From contig NZ_QRDZ01000013.1 of assembly GCF_003386235.1 (NCBI RefSeq), forward strand, positions 163,560-227,559: a DNA stretch of 64,000 bases, in the 5' to 3' direction. Shown one piece after another: positions 44,731 to 52,498 of the stretch (positions within the stretch are counted from its first letter, which is position 1; every line of letters begins with the position of its first letter). Both the position numbers and the translations under genes were made by a program. Source of the stretch: Cohnella phaseoli (GTDB lineage: Bacteria; Bacillota; Bacilli; Paenibacillales; Paenibacillaceae). The notes below the pieces were generated by a model. The model was given only the letters and a program-made list of their open reading frames with translations, was not told the origin of the DNA and did no database searches.

Positions 44731-45702
44731 ATGAACTTAAAAGGAAGAGAAGAGAAACTCAAGTACTTTAGATACAGGTCAACGGGAAGGCAAGTCCCCC
44801 GAACAGGCATGAGGCATAAAAAGAGCATTCATTATTTTGAAGAAGAGCAGGAAAAGGTGTACTTCCAAGAGTCTGAGGTGGTTCAGTTTTCGCTTGATCG
44901 ATTCGGGCTGAACTTGCCTCTGATGGAAGGGAATGTGGTGTTTGTTCACCACTATCTTCTAAAATTTTGGAACAGATTCATCAAACCGGAAGGCTTGAAC
45001 ATTTATCTGTTGCTGCGAATGCACTGTTACAACAAGGATTATTGCTGGCTTGAACTTCAATCACTTTGTAATTTCACTGATCGTTCTAAAGAAACGATTC
45101 GGAAGTATTTAGATCTGTTAGAGCGCTATGGTTTTATCTATCAATTCCAGTGCGAAAACACCGCTCGTAACAACATGCAAGAATCACCGATTACAAAAGT
45201 GAGGAAAGAGTTCCCTTTTCTTACTGAAGAATTGATTGAACAATTGCCGGTGAAGCTACAAACTGAGCATCATCGGTTCATGGCAGATTTGAACCAGAAA
45301 ATATCTGTTTCTCTACACGTGATGGAGAAGGTTGACTACGAATCGGTCTTTAATGAGGCACTTACTACAGGTGAAGTAGTTCCAATCCGCAGGCCGTACT
45401 ATGAGGAACAAAAGATTAATCAGCTTAAGAGGGAGGCTCTTCAAGCTGAACGAAATGAAGATGATCTGGCATTTTGGGAACAAGTCCTTGAAGTGCTTAA
45501 AGATCAATTTTCGAAACCCTCCTATAATACGTGGTTCTCAAATACATTTTGTATTCGAAGAGAGAATGTACTCTGGGTATACGCGCCCACTCGTTTTCAC
45601 AAGGAATGGCTTGAAACCCGATATCAAAGCAATATAAAAAATGCGGCACAGTTTATTCTGAAGGACTATATCCAGGTCAAATACGATTCATTTGAACAGT
45701 AA
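44731..45702 (+). CDS. Replication protein: HTH domain plus C-terminal DnaA domain I-like segment
   Basis: 323 residues. Residues about 70-160 look like a winged helix (LNIYLLLRMHCYNKDYCWLE, then LCNFTDRSKETIRKYLDLLE), as in DnaD/phage initiators. Residues about 245-320 match DnaA domain I: FWEQVLEVLKDQFSKPSYNT, WFSNTF, then LWVYAPTRFHKEWLETRY. In DnaA this domain recruits helicase and DnaD/SirA-type partners. Here it sits at the C-terminus without AAA+ domain. The gene is followed directly by repeats, a DnaA box and an AT-rich tract. No clear ribosome site before the ATG. Controlled by leader L44. Confidence 0.65.
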   Translation: MNLKGREEKLKYFRYRSTGRQVPRTGMRHKKSIHYFEEEQEKVYFQESEVVQFSLDRFGLNLPLMEGNVVFVHHYLLKFWNRFIKPEGLNIYLLLRMHCYNKDYCWLELQSLCNFTDRSKETIRKYLDLLERYGFIYQFQCENTARNNMQESPITKVRKEFPFLTEELIEQLPVKLQTEHHRFMADLNQKISVSLHVMEKVDYESVFNEALTTGEVVPIRRPYYEEQKINQLKREALQAERNEDDLAFWEQVLEVLKDQFSKPSYNTWFSNTFCIRRENVLWVYAPTRFHKEWLETRYQSNIKNAAQFILKDYIQVKYDSFEQ

Positions 45703-45705
45703 TCC

Positions 45706-45728
45706 GCCGGAAACGGCGGTTTTTTTTG
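45706..45728 (+). terminator. Intrinsic terminator
   Basis: CCGCC-GGAAA-CGGCGG followed by eight T. Confidence 0.8.
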
Positions 45729-45741
45729 TGGAAAAGTTGGG

Positions 45742-45975
45742 GTCTAGAATTTAGAGTCCCCCGTCTAGAATTTGGAGGGGGGGGTCTAAATTCTAGATGG
45801 CGCGTAGTCTAAATTTTAGAGGGCGGAGTTATCCACAATTTTTCGTAGTCTAAATTTTAGAGGGCGATAGGGGGTCTAAAATCTAGAGGGGGAGGGTCTA
45901 AATTCTAGACCCGAAGAATTAAGTATTTAAGTATTTTAAAGATCATCAACAAATAAATGATTCTTCTAATATTCA
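45742..45975. other. Replication origin candidate 2: palindromic iterons, DnaA box, AT-rich tract
   Basis: Seven copies of GTCTARAWTYTAGA-like palindromes start at 45742, 45763, 45784, 45807, 45848, 45874 and 45896. Between copies 4 and 5 a perfect DnaA box TTATCCACA lies at 45829-45837. Beyond copy 7 comes an AT-rich stretch (AAGTATTTAAGTATTTTAAA at about 45921) suitable for unwinding. This layout is that of an origin; the adjacent HTH/DnaA-I protein is the obvious candidate binder. Confidence 0.7.
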
Positions 45976-46004
45976 AAAAATGACACAAATATCCCGGCTT
46001 TGGG

Positions 46005-46400
46005 TTTGGTCCCCAGCGATCACAGCCGGATCAAATATCTGCAGCTACGGACTCCTGTTTCTCATTTCTCAGGAGCGATCGGAGCAACTGAGCCCGCGCC
46101 GCCGGCGATGCAGCCAGTTCGATTAGCTGCAGGTCGCGCTTCTGGTTCTCCGTGTGAAGCCCGGATTCGTATTTGGCGCGCCGGCGACGATGTAAGGCAT
46201 GATCAACTGCAGTTCACGTCGGGTTCACCGTGGAAGCCGGCTTTGCGATCTGCGTACGGGCGTCAGCGTCCTCACAATCAGCTGCAACTCGCATTCCGGG
46301 TCTCCGGGTGGATCTCGGCTTTTCGATTGACGCATGGTCGGCGGCTTCGCCTTTGGCGCGGCGACGTCGATAAGGTTGTGCCTCCGGTATAGCGCTCAGG
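46005..46400. repeat. GC-rich degenerate repeat block R7
   Basis: CTGCA words recur at 46127, 46207 and 46282 (period 75-80), each followed by TCGC/TTCAC and TCTCCG- or TCACCG-like strings, then GAAGCC(C)GG and CGATCTGCG. The minus strand reads SGLHTENQKRDLQLIELAAS, related to the R6 peptide. No supported gene. Confidence 0.55.
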
Positions 46401-46530
46401 ATGGGTAGGCCGTACTCCTTTCGGTTCAAATAGTTGAGTGAGACGCCCATTACTTCTTACCTAACTGGCAATTATTGCAATCATGGAGATCCTATCCCAT
46501 ACTAGAATAAAAGATAGGAGATGGTTTGTG

Positions 46531-48021
46531 ATGAAAGAGAGAATGACGATTATTCAACCGAGCAAAATTAAAGCCATCATAAATGAAATTGCAATCTTCC
46601 CCTTATTGCCATTGTTTCACAAGGAGAGCGAGCATTCTAACCTTGCAGCATTGGTATTGGACCAAAAACAGAGTAACTCCACGTTAGAAGAAAGGATACA
46701 ACACTATCAGGGACTTTGGAGGGATACCTTCCACTATTTATTTTTTCGGTTTTTACCTCACTCAGATCCGGATAGCGAATCCATCGGCTTTGAGATGACA
46801 CCGTTTTCATATATGTTGGCAACAGAGTATTCTCTTGAGTTAAACAATTTGTTTGAGTTAACGGAAAAGGACTTGAACTACATTGACTTGCTTCTCTTAT
46901 CATGGGCAGAAGCAGGTTGGAAATTGCCTGCCCCATCAGAGCAACTGGACTTTGCATTAAAGATCATATGCTTCCCACCGTTTATGGCCTTGTCGACGTT
47001 TTATAGAAAAGCCTATCACTGGAACGTACAAAACGCCGAACACTTGTTGAGCATGGTAGTTAGCAAAGATGTAAGCTTTCCATCATATGAGAAAAATTTC
47101 GCGTTTCAATACACAGATCGGTTTATCTCTCAGGAGACATATCGCTCGATTGGCGGAGTGGATGGGTTAATCGCTAATCTTGGTCTTTCGAGCAACACAA
47201 AGGAGAAATTAAAACAACTTAAGAACAGTATACCGGAAAGCAAGCAAGTTAAAATAAGGGTAATATGCCCAACATGCGGAGATTATCACGACCAACCAAC
47301 TATACATCACGATGACATCCTATATGCACATCTCTTGGAAGAGGCCCCAAATGTTCAAATTGAAATTGGGTTTAACTGGTATGAGGAATTCCGTCTAATG
47401 GTAAGAAATGAGATTGAAAAACTGATAAGTGATCCATTATCCAAAATCAACAATGTAAAAGATCCGACATGCGTAATTTTGGTTGAAGGTGCAACGGAGG
47501 AGTTGGCGCTCCCGCAAATGGCGATCCGGATTGGGATGCCGCTTTCCCTCAAGAACATACAAGTGACAAACTGTAAATCAAAAGAGAAGGTACTTGAACA
47601 ATTTAGGTATATTCGAAGCAACTTTCCGGAACTGAAAATCTGTGTGCTACTTGATAGTGATGCAGAAAAAGAGAAACGTGAACTTGAAAAAATGATGGAG
47701 GGGAAGCGGGACAAATTCAGTTTAACTTTCATACCGAAGGGGACATTCGAAGACTTAGTTCCACTCCCAATAGTTGTGGCCAGCCTGAATGAGCTTTATC
47801 CAGCGGAGAATGGTTATGAGGAATCGGATTTCAAATCCGAGAAAGGCGTCTTGCATGATATAAATTATTTAGTATGGCAAAGAGGGAATTCAAAACTGGA
47901 TAAAGTCAAATTTATCAATGAAGCTGTTAGGCGTATGGAGGAGAAAGATGTTTCAAATTTAATATGGGAGCTAATTAAAGAAGCCTATAAGTTAAGTGGT
48001 GCAAATATAGGAATGGAGTGA
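46531..48021 (+). CDS. TOPRIM-domain protein (OLD-like nuclease domain)
   Basis: 496 residues. The first 240 residues are helical and unassigned. CPTCGDYH near residue 254 could bind metal. A TOPRIM domain follows at about 310-430: ILVEGATEELALPQMAIRIG (Glu motif) and ICVLLDSDAEKEK (Asp-x-Asp motif), as in OLD-family nucleases. The usual N-terminal ABC ATPase of OLD/GajA proteins is absent. Possible roles are DNA cleavage in defence or repair. ATG 46531 follows AGGAG at 10 bases; ATG 46483 lacks one. No operon partner is certain, though two unknown genes follow. Confidence 0.65.
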   Translation: MKERMTIIQPSKIKAIINEIAIFPLLPLFHKESEHSNLAALVLDQKQSNSTLEERIQHYQGLWRDTFHYLFFRFLPHSDPDSESIGFEMTPFSYMLATEYSLELNNLFELTEKDLNYIDLLLLSWAEAGWKLPAPSEQLDFALKIICFPPFMALSTFYRKAYHWNVQNAEHLLSMVVSKDVSFPSYEKNFAFQYTDRFISQETYRSIGGVDGLIANLGLSSNTKEKLKQLKNSIPESKQVKIRVICPTCGDYHDQPTIHHDDILYAHLLEEAPNVQIEIGFNWYEEFRLMVRNEIEKLISDPLSKINNVKDPTCVILVEGATEELALPQMAIRIGMPLSLKNIQVTNCKSKEKVLEQFRYIRSNFPELKICVLLDSDAEKEKRELEKMMEGKRDKFSLTFIPKGTFEDLVPLPIVVASLNELYPAENGYEESDFKSEKGVLHDINYLVWQRGNSKLDKVKFINEAVRRMEEKDVSNLIWELIKEAYKLSGANIGME

Positions 48022-48082
48022 AAGCTAATCAGTCCCAGCCGGCGCTAGTATCTAATACTTTTAAAAAGGAGTAATGATTTTA

Positions 48083-48499
48083 ATGTCCAAAGTCCATGGT
48101 TGGTTTCCCAAAATTTATAGCGCGTACTGTTATGAATGCAAAAAAGTTTCCGTACCTGAAACTCCATCGGAAATGTTCTGCGAGACATGTGAAAGTCCAT
48201 TGTACATTCGTATGAAATCAAGTACGAAAGGAGGAGTCGATACGAATATCGTTCGTCCAATTCGGGTGCGCGATATGTTAGCTAAGTCTCATCGTTACTC
48301 GCGCTACCTCAGTATTCCTCATTCCTTCCAGGGTGAATGGAGGAACGTACTAAATGTTGAATGGCACAAAAGTAAGGTTGGTAAGGTGGCGGTGGCTATT
48401 GAAAAGCATACGGCAATTGCTTGTGATCCCGAAGATGTGTTCCTAGAGCTTTTTGGTGGCTGGGGTGGGAGTTGGGAATCCTTAACTAAGGACAATTAG
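48083..48499 (+). CDS. Zinc-ribbon hypothetical protein
   Basis: 138 residues. Two CxxC pairs (CYECK near 14 and CETC near 33) suggest a zinc ribbon. The rest includes FQGEWRNVLNVEWHKSKVGK. AAAAAGGAG lies upstream; ATG 48074 (4 bases after it) or 48083 (13 bases) are both possible. Family not recognised. Confidence 0.55.
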   Translation: MSKVHGWFPKIYSAYCYECKKVSVPETPSEMFCETCESPLYIRMKSSTKGGVDTNIVRPIRVRDMLAKSHRYSRYLSIPHSFQGEWRNVLNVEWHKSKVGKVAVAIEKHTAIACDPEDVFLELFGGWGGSWESLTKDN

Positions 48500-48520
48500 A
48501 TGTAATTATGGGGGAATATA

Positions 48521-49591
48521 ATGATTAATACTATGTTTCAACGGACAATAATTGATAGTTTATTATACGAGAGACGCAAAAAAATCGACATGATAGCTTA
48601 TTCAAGCAATATTCAATCTAAAGATATCGGCACTTTCATCAACACTTTAACTAATTGTATTAATTCCGTTCAATTAGATGATAAACCTTTGGAAAGTCTG
48701 TTAGAGCAGACAGAAGTCAATATGAATTTGATTTTAAACGAGACATTTAGGGGCTTTACGAATGATGATGTAAATGCTGTAAAAAAAATTAAGGAAAGTT
48801 TTCAATGTTTGAAGAAGCAGTTTTCAGAATATAAAGAAAATAGATCGAATAGGGAGAGAGATATAAAAAACGAATTGTCATGCAATCATGATCTCGCAAG
48901 GAAAGTAATTAATCATTTAAATAGCGATGATGATGACTTTAAATCACGATATCAAACATATGTAAATTTTAGGTATTATATTGAAGAACCCCTCGCAGCA
49001 ATTACATTAAGGAAGTGGGAGAATCAACTTACAAAACCCAACGAGTATCGACGCGGATGTAAGTTTAAATTTCTTGTACATGCAATAAACACTACTTTTG
49101 AAAATGCTCTTCAACAAGCCAAGAGCAGATCTATCATTTCTACAAGTCTAATTACAGACGAATTTCAAGGGACATATCAAAAATCGAAATTTGGGTTTGT
49201 ATATCAGCCTAATTTGAAGAATGTTTTGCTTATTAGTAATTCTGATTGCTATGCGAATGATATCCCTTTCTGCGAAAAAAGAATTAATGCTGAATTTTTC
49301 TCGCTTACTTATATTCCGTTAGGTCCAAATAACTACTTGCAATATAACAGTATTAAAACATGCAAAACTATGCACATTGAAGAAATTGAGAGTGATTCTA
49401 AAAAAAATCAAAATTGCAGCATTGAGAATACCGCTGGACATGAGTTATATAACGAAATTTTGCTACGTAATGATCCTTCTACAAATCCAATTGCCGTCTT
49501 TCTCATAGAAACAGAAGATATAAACGATTGGTCGGTAGGTCAGGCAGAAGAACTAGCCACAAGATTAAAGTTACCTTTAATAAGAATTTAA
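48521..49591 (+). CDS. Hypothetical protein, AT-rich gene
   Basis: 356 residues, family not recognised; helical first half (KKIKESFQCLKKQFSEYKEN) and alpha/beta second half. GGGGGAATATA precedes the ATG. Its base composition is clearly more AT-rich than its neighbours, suggesting separate acquisition. It follows the TOPRIM gene and may act with it, but no motif shows this. Confidence 0.6.
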   Translation: MINTMFQRTIIDSLLYERRKKIDMIAYSSNIQSKDIGTFINTLTNCINSVQLDDKPLESLLEQTEVNMNLILNETFRGFTNDDVNAVKKIKESFQCLKKQFSEYKENRSNRERDIKNELSCNHDLARKVINHLNSDDDDFKSRYQTYVNFRYYIEEPLAAITLRKWENQLTKPNEYRRGCKFKFLVHAINTTFENALQQAKSRSIISTSLITDEFQGTYQKSKFGFVYQPNLKNVLLISNSDCYANDIPFCEKRINAEFFSLTYIPLGPNNYLQYNSIKTCKTMHIEEIESDSKKNQNCSIENTAGHELYNEILLRNDPSTNPIAVFLIETEDINDWSVGQAEELATRLKLPLIRI

Positions 49592-49639
49592 TCATAGGCA
49601 TTGCTCAACTTAAGCGAGGTGTGGGAATGCCGGTAATTG

Positions 49640-49700
49640 ACGACAGCAGTGATCTAAGACTTTAATTTTCAAGTCTTGGCTCGCTGCTGTATCTTTTTTG
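49640..49700 (+). terminator. Intrinsic terminator
   Basis: ACAGCAG ... CTGCTGT enclose an inner AGACTT...AAGTCT hairpin, followed by ATCTTTTTT. Confidence 0.7.
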
Positions 49701-49719
49701 ATATGACACTGAAGCGTAG

Positions 49720-50040
49720 CGCTTGAATTCAGGAATTTCAGATATGACGGTATGATCCGTCCATCCTTCTTTTCCCCAGCTACTTAGCAATCGACGAGCG
49801 TGAACGATTCAGCATTAGCGCAAGAGCTTCCAGGCTCAATCCCAGGTACGCTTCATTTGTGGGCGACATGACTCGTATCCCCTAGGAACAGATCGTTCAA
49901 CGACGTTGATCGCAGTGATCGTGGCTTTAAAACTGGGGACACCGCTTCACTTTCTGGGCAGACGAGACGACTGCTCGAACTTGGCTTATATCTGGGCGAG
50001 TTCCGGCGCGCAATAACATCGCGGATGATGATCCTTATTG
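49720..50040. repeat. GC-rich degenerate repeat block R8
   Basis: Decayed units with GCTTCCAGGCTCAATCCCAGG, CGACGTTGATCGCAGTGATCG and GGCGAGTTCCGGCGCGC-like words. No gene supported between 49592 and 50102. Confidence 0.4.
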
Positions 50041-50102
50041 TTGAAAAATCTATTGTGCTGTATCATTGATTTGAAAGATTTGGAATCCAAGGGAGTCACG
50101 GC

Positions 50103-50612
50103 ATGAATACAAATGTTAGATTAACTACAATGATTGGCGGCGCCTTCCTGATTCTTTCCTCAATGAGGTTAACGTCTGGAATACAGCTAGATCATAAATA
50201 TGTATTCTCTTTGTCTATAGCAGGCTTCTTATTTATTATTTTTGATTTCCTGTCTTTTGAAGCAAAAGACAGCTATAAGACTATAAAGAAACAAAAGATG
50301 TTCGATCGGTTAGCTTATTTTTCACTGTATGCAGCAGTTCTATCTATAATTGTTTTACCTCACTTTTCATTTCTTGATGGAATTAATAAAATGCAAGAAA
50401 TAAATGATTTCATAGTGTTATTCGGCTTAGGATTAGTAATCATAATGATTAGTAATAAGGATTTGAGGGAGCAACTTGAATTCTATAAATCACAATTAAA
50501 AACTCTTGAAGAACTCCATGGATCAGATTTGTTGCGAAAAAACGAAGAACAAGAACGGTTGGATAAAGATAATGATTCAAGTATAGAAAATCCAAAAGAA
50601 CAGCGCGAATAG
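50103..50612 (+). CDS. Membrane protein with C-terminal coiled coil
   Basis: 169 residues. Four hydrophobic segments at about 8-25, 35-55, 65-88 and 100-120, then a charged coiled coil (LREQLEFYKSQLKTLEELHG) to the end. No family recognised. The region is AT-rich. AAGGGAG precedes the ATG. Confidence 0.6.
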   Translation: MNTNVRLTTMIGGAFLILSSMRLTSGIQLDHKYVFSLSIAGFLFIIFDFLSFEAKDSYKTIKKQKMFDRLAYFSLYAAVLSIIVLPHFSFLDGINKMQEINDFIVLFGLGLVIIMISNKDLREQLEFYKSQLKTLEELHGSDLLRKNEEQERLDKDNDSSIENPKEQRE

Positions 50613-50626
50613 GCGTTGTTCTTTTT
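50596..50626 (+). terminator. Intrinsic terminator
   Basis: AAAGAACAGCGC and GGCGTTGTTCTTTT form a hairpin ending in T, overlapping the stop of the membrane-protein gene. Confidence 0.6.
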
Positions 50627-50752
50627 AGTATCAGGGGTGTGGTGATATGTAGTGGCTAAACCGCGCAGTACGAACCGTACCAAGGCATTACATTATTTTC
50701 TTTACACACATCCGTCACCGGCGGAAACTGTGATGCTAAATCGCTATTTTTA

Positions 50753-50930
50753 AGGGTTAACTCGGTAAACCTAGTTAACCATTGTTATATAAGGGTTTAA
50801 CAGTTAACTATTCATTTTCCGTTTTGAATCTAACGGGCCGATGGGCACTAAAGCTATTGATTCATAAGGGAGTTAACCTAGTAAACCTGGTTAACCTATG
50901 TTAAAATATATATTAAATAGTTAACTCTAA
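50753..50930. promoter_or_regulatory. GTTAAC operator array
   Basis: Two long related sites, GGGTTAACTCGGTAAACC with AGTTAACC (50753-50780) and GGAGTTAACCTAGTAAACC with GGTTAACC (50871-50896), and two short ones, CAGTTAACT (50801) and TAGTTAACTC (50917), precede the coiled-coil gene. The right pair overlaps its likely -10 (TTAAAAT near 50900). Likely autorepressor sites. Confidence 0.6.
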
Positions 50931-50947
50931 TTAATGGAGTGGTAAAT

Positions 50948-51832
50948 GTGAGCGAAGCGAAAATTGTTAAAGCATACAAAGTGAGTTCTGAATTAAAAGA
51001 AAAGCTCGAAACTTTGTTTGAAGAGTCGAAGTTGGAGACACAAGAAGCATTTATCGAACATATTGCCGCGCTCTATGAAATGAACCTTTTAAAACAGGGG
51101 GAAGTAGGGGCAGGCTATCGTAAGCAGCTTGATGAACTCGAATATCACTCGAGACGAAACGTTGAGTTATTCCTCGGAATGATCCAAACAGAAATTGCAG
51201 AACGAATTAGTTTAACGCAAGCGCATGATCAAACCATGCTCGAAAGAGCTGAAGTGATCGGCATTCAGGAACGAGAAATTTCCGAATTGCAGAATCAGTT
51301 AAAGGAGAAATCAGAAGAGAACCTGCGGCTAGCGAAAGAAGTTGAGGCCCAATTGAAGCAGGGGGAGCAACTTCAGGAGATTTCGAGAAAAGACAACTTA
51401 CTCGTAGAGGAGTACCGGGAAAAGGTTGAATCGCTTGCTGGAATCGTAAAGGAATATAAGGGCGCCGCCGACGAAAACAAGGAGCTCAGAGCAATAAATG
51501 ATGAAAATACGAAGCTTCTGCAGCGACAGGAAGATAAGATTAGAGAGTTGGAGGAACAATTAAGACATCAAGAGAGCAGACAAAAGGATGAGCTGGAGCG
51601 TCTTGCAGAAAGAAAGGATTTAGAGAAGGAGCGGGAGATGCTCCAGCTTCGGACAGAGATGCAAAATAAGTTATCGGAAGCGAGTGAGAAAGCGACGGAA
51701 CAAATCCGAGAGTTGTATGAGCGAGCAGAACAAATCCGTCGAGAGTATGAGAAACAGCCAGGAGAGGAAAAGAAGGCAAAATCCAAGAAAAGTTCAGCAG
51801 AGAATTCTGACAGCGACAGCAAGGAGGAATGA
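50948..51832 (+). CDS. DNA-binding coiled-coil protein (KfrA-like)
   Basis: 294 residues. The short N-terminal part (KAYKVSSELKEKLETLFEES, residues about 7-45) may be a ribbon-helix-helix or HTH. From residue 55 to 285 the protein is an almost continuous coiled coil rich in Glu, Lys and Gln. KfrA-type plasmid proteins have this plan, bind operators at their own promoter and help plasmid segregation. GTG 50948 follows TGGAG at 9 bases. Its product is the likely ligand of the GTTAAC sites. The next gene overlaps or abuts. Confidence 0.6.
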   Translation: MSEAKIVKAYKVSSELKEKLETLFEESKLETQEAFIEHIAALYEMNLLKQGEVGAGYRKQLDELEYHSRRNVELFLGMIQTEIAERISLTQAHDQTMLERAEVIGIQEREISELQNQLKEKSEENLRLAKEVEAQLKQGEQLQEISRKDNLLVEEYREKVESLAGIVKEYKGAADENKELRAINDENTKLLQRQEDKIRELEEQLRHQESRQKDELERLAERKDLEKEREMLQLRTEMQNKLSEASEKATEQIRELYERAEQIRREYEKQPGEEKKAKSKKSSAENSDSDSKEE

Positions 51833-51834
51833 AC

Positions 51835-52314
51835 TTGCCGGAGGACATTTCCACGCTAACCATAATTATTGATGCCGTTTTCCTCGCAGTCGTCATTGCC
51901 GCTGCCTACATGGATTTCAAGAAAATGATCATCCCGAATGGCCTGATCATATTCGGAATGCCGGCAATGCTGGTTCTAAGATTTTTTGAACATACTTTCC
52001 CATTTGAAAGCTATGTCATAGCAGGATTAGTGGTAGGCGCGCTCTTTTTCCTAGCCTCTTTGATCACCAAAAATCAAATTGGGGGCGGGGACTTCAAGCT
52101 CTGGATGTTCGTCGGATTTTCGCTCGGTATTCCGTATACAGTAATGGCTCTTCTCCTATTCGCGGTAATCGGTATGGCTTATGCGATCATTCGGATTTTG
52201 GCGACGAAAGATATTCATGCGAAAATGGCGCTCGGACCGTTTACGGCAGTAGGCGCGCTTATCGCATATTTATTTGGTGAGCCAGTTGTCAATTGGCTGA
52301 TTGTCCACGTCTAG
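51835..52314 (+). CDS. Type IV prepilin peptidase (A24, CpaA/TadV-like)
   Basis: 159 residues with six hydrophobic segments. The two catalytic aspartates are visible: YMDFKKMIIPN near residue 25 and GGGDFKLW near residue 85. This family cleaves prepilin leaders at the membrane. The TTG start at 51835 suits the AAGGAGG; ATG 51829 overlaps the upstream stop but is too close to it. No pilin gene is in view; partner could be the TadZ/CpaE-like ATPase at 10.0 kb or the pilins of the host. Confidence 0.85.
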   Translation: MPEDISTLTIIIDAVFLAVVIAAAYMDFKKMIIPNGLIIFGMPAMLVLRFFEHTFPFESYVIAGLVVGALFFLASLITKNQIGGGDFKLWMFVGFSLGIPYTVMALLLFAVIGMAYAIIRILATKDIHAKMALGPFTAVGALIAYLFGEPVVNWLIVHV

Positions 52315-52327
52315 GGAAAAAGGCAGA

Positions 52328-52464
52328 TTGCGAATAGGATGTCGAAGTGCTAAGATAAAACTAATTAACTAACGCCATTATGGCATTCATCGCAAGAGAA
52401 ACGCCTTATAGGTTGTATTGTGTGCAAGGATCAAGCACGCAAACACTCTATAGGGCGTTTTTTT
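52328..52464 (+). promoter_or_regulatory. Leader element L52: promoter, CGCAAG core, terminator
   Basis: TTGCGA (52328-52333) and TAAGAT (52351-52356) are 17 bases apart. Hairpin GCCA-TTA-TGGC, then core GGCATTCATCGCAAG (52382-52396), then terminator AAACGCCTTATAGG to CTATAGGGCGTTTTTTT (52447-52464). The primase-like gene follows. Confidence 0.7.
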
Positions 52465-52498
52465 GTGCTTCAAAAATTGATAACAAGGGGACGATCTT

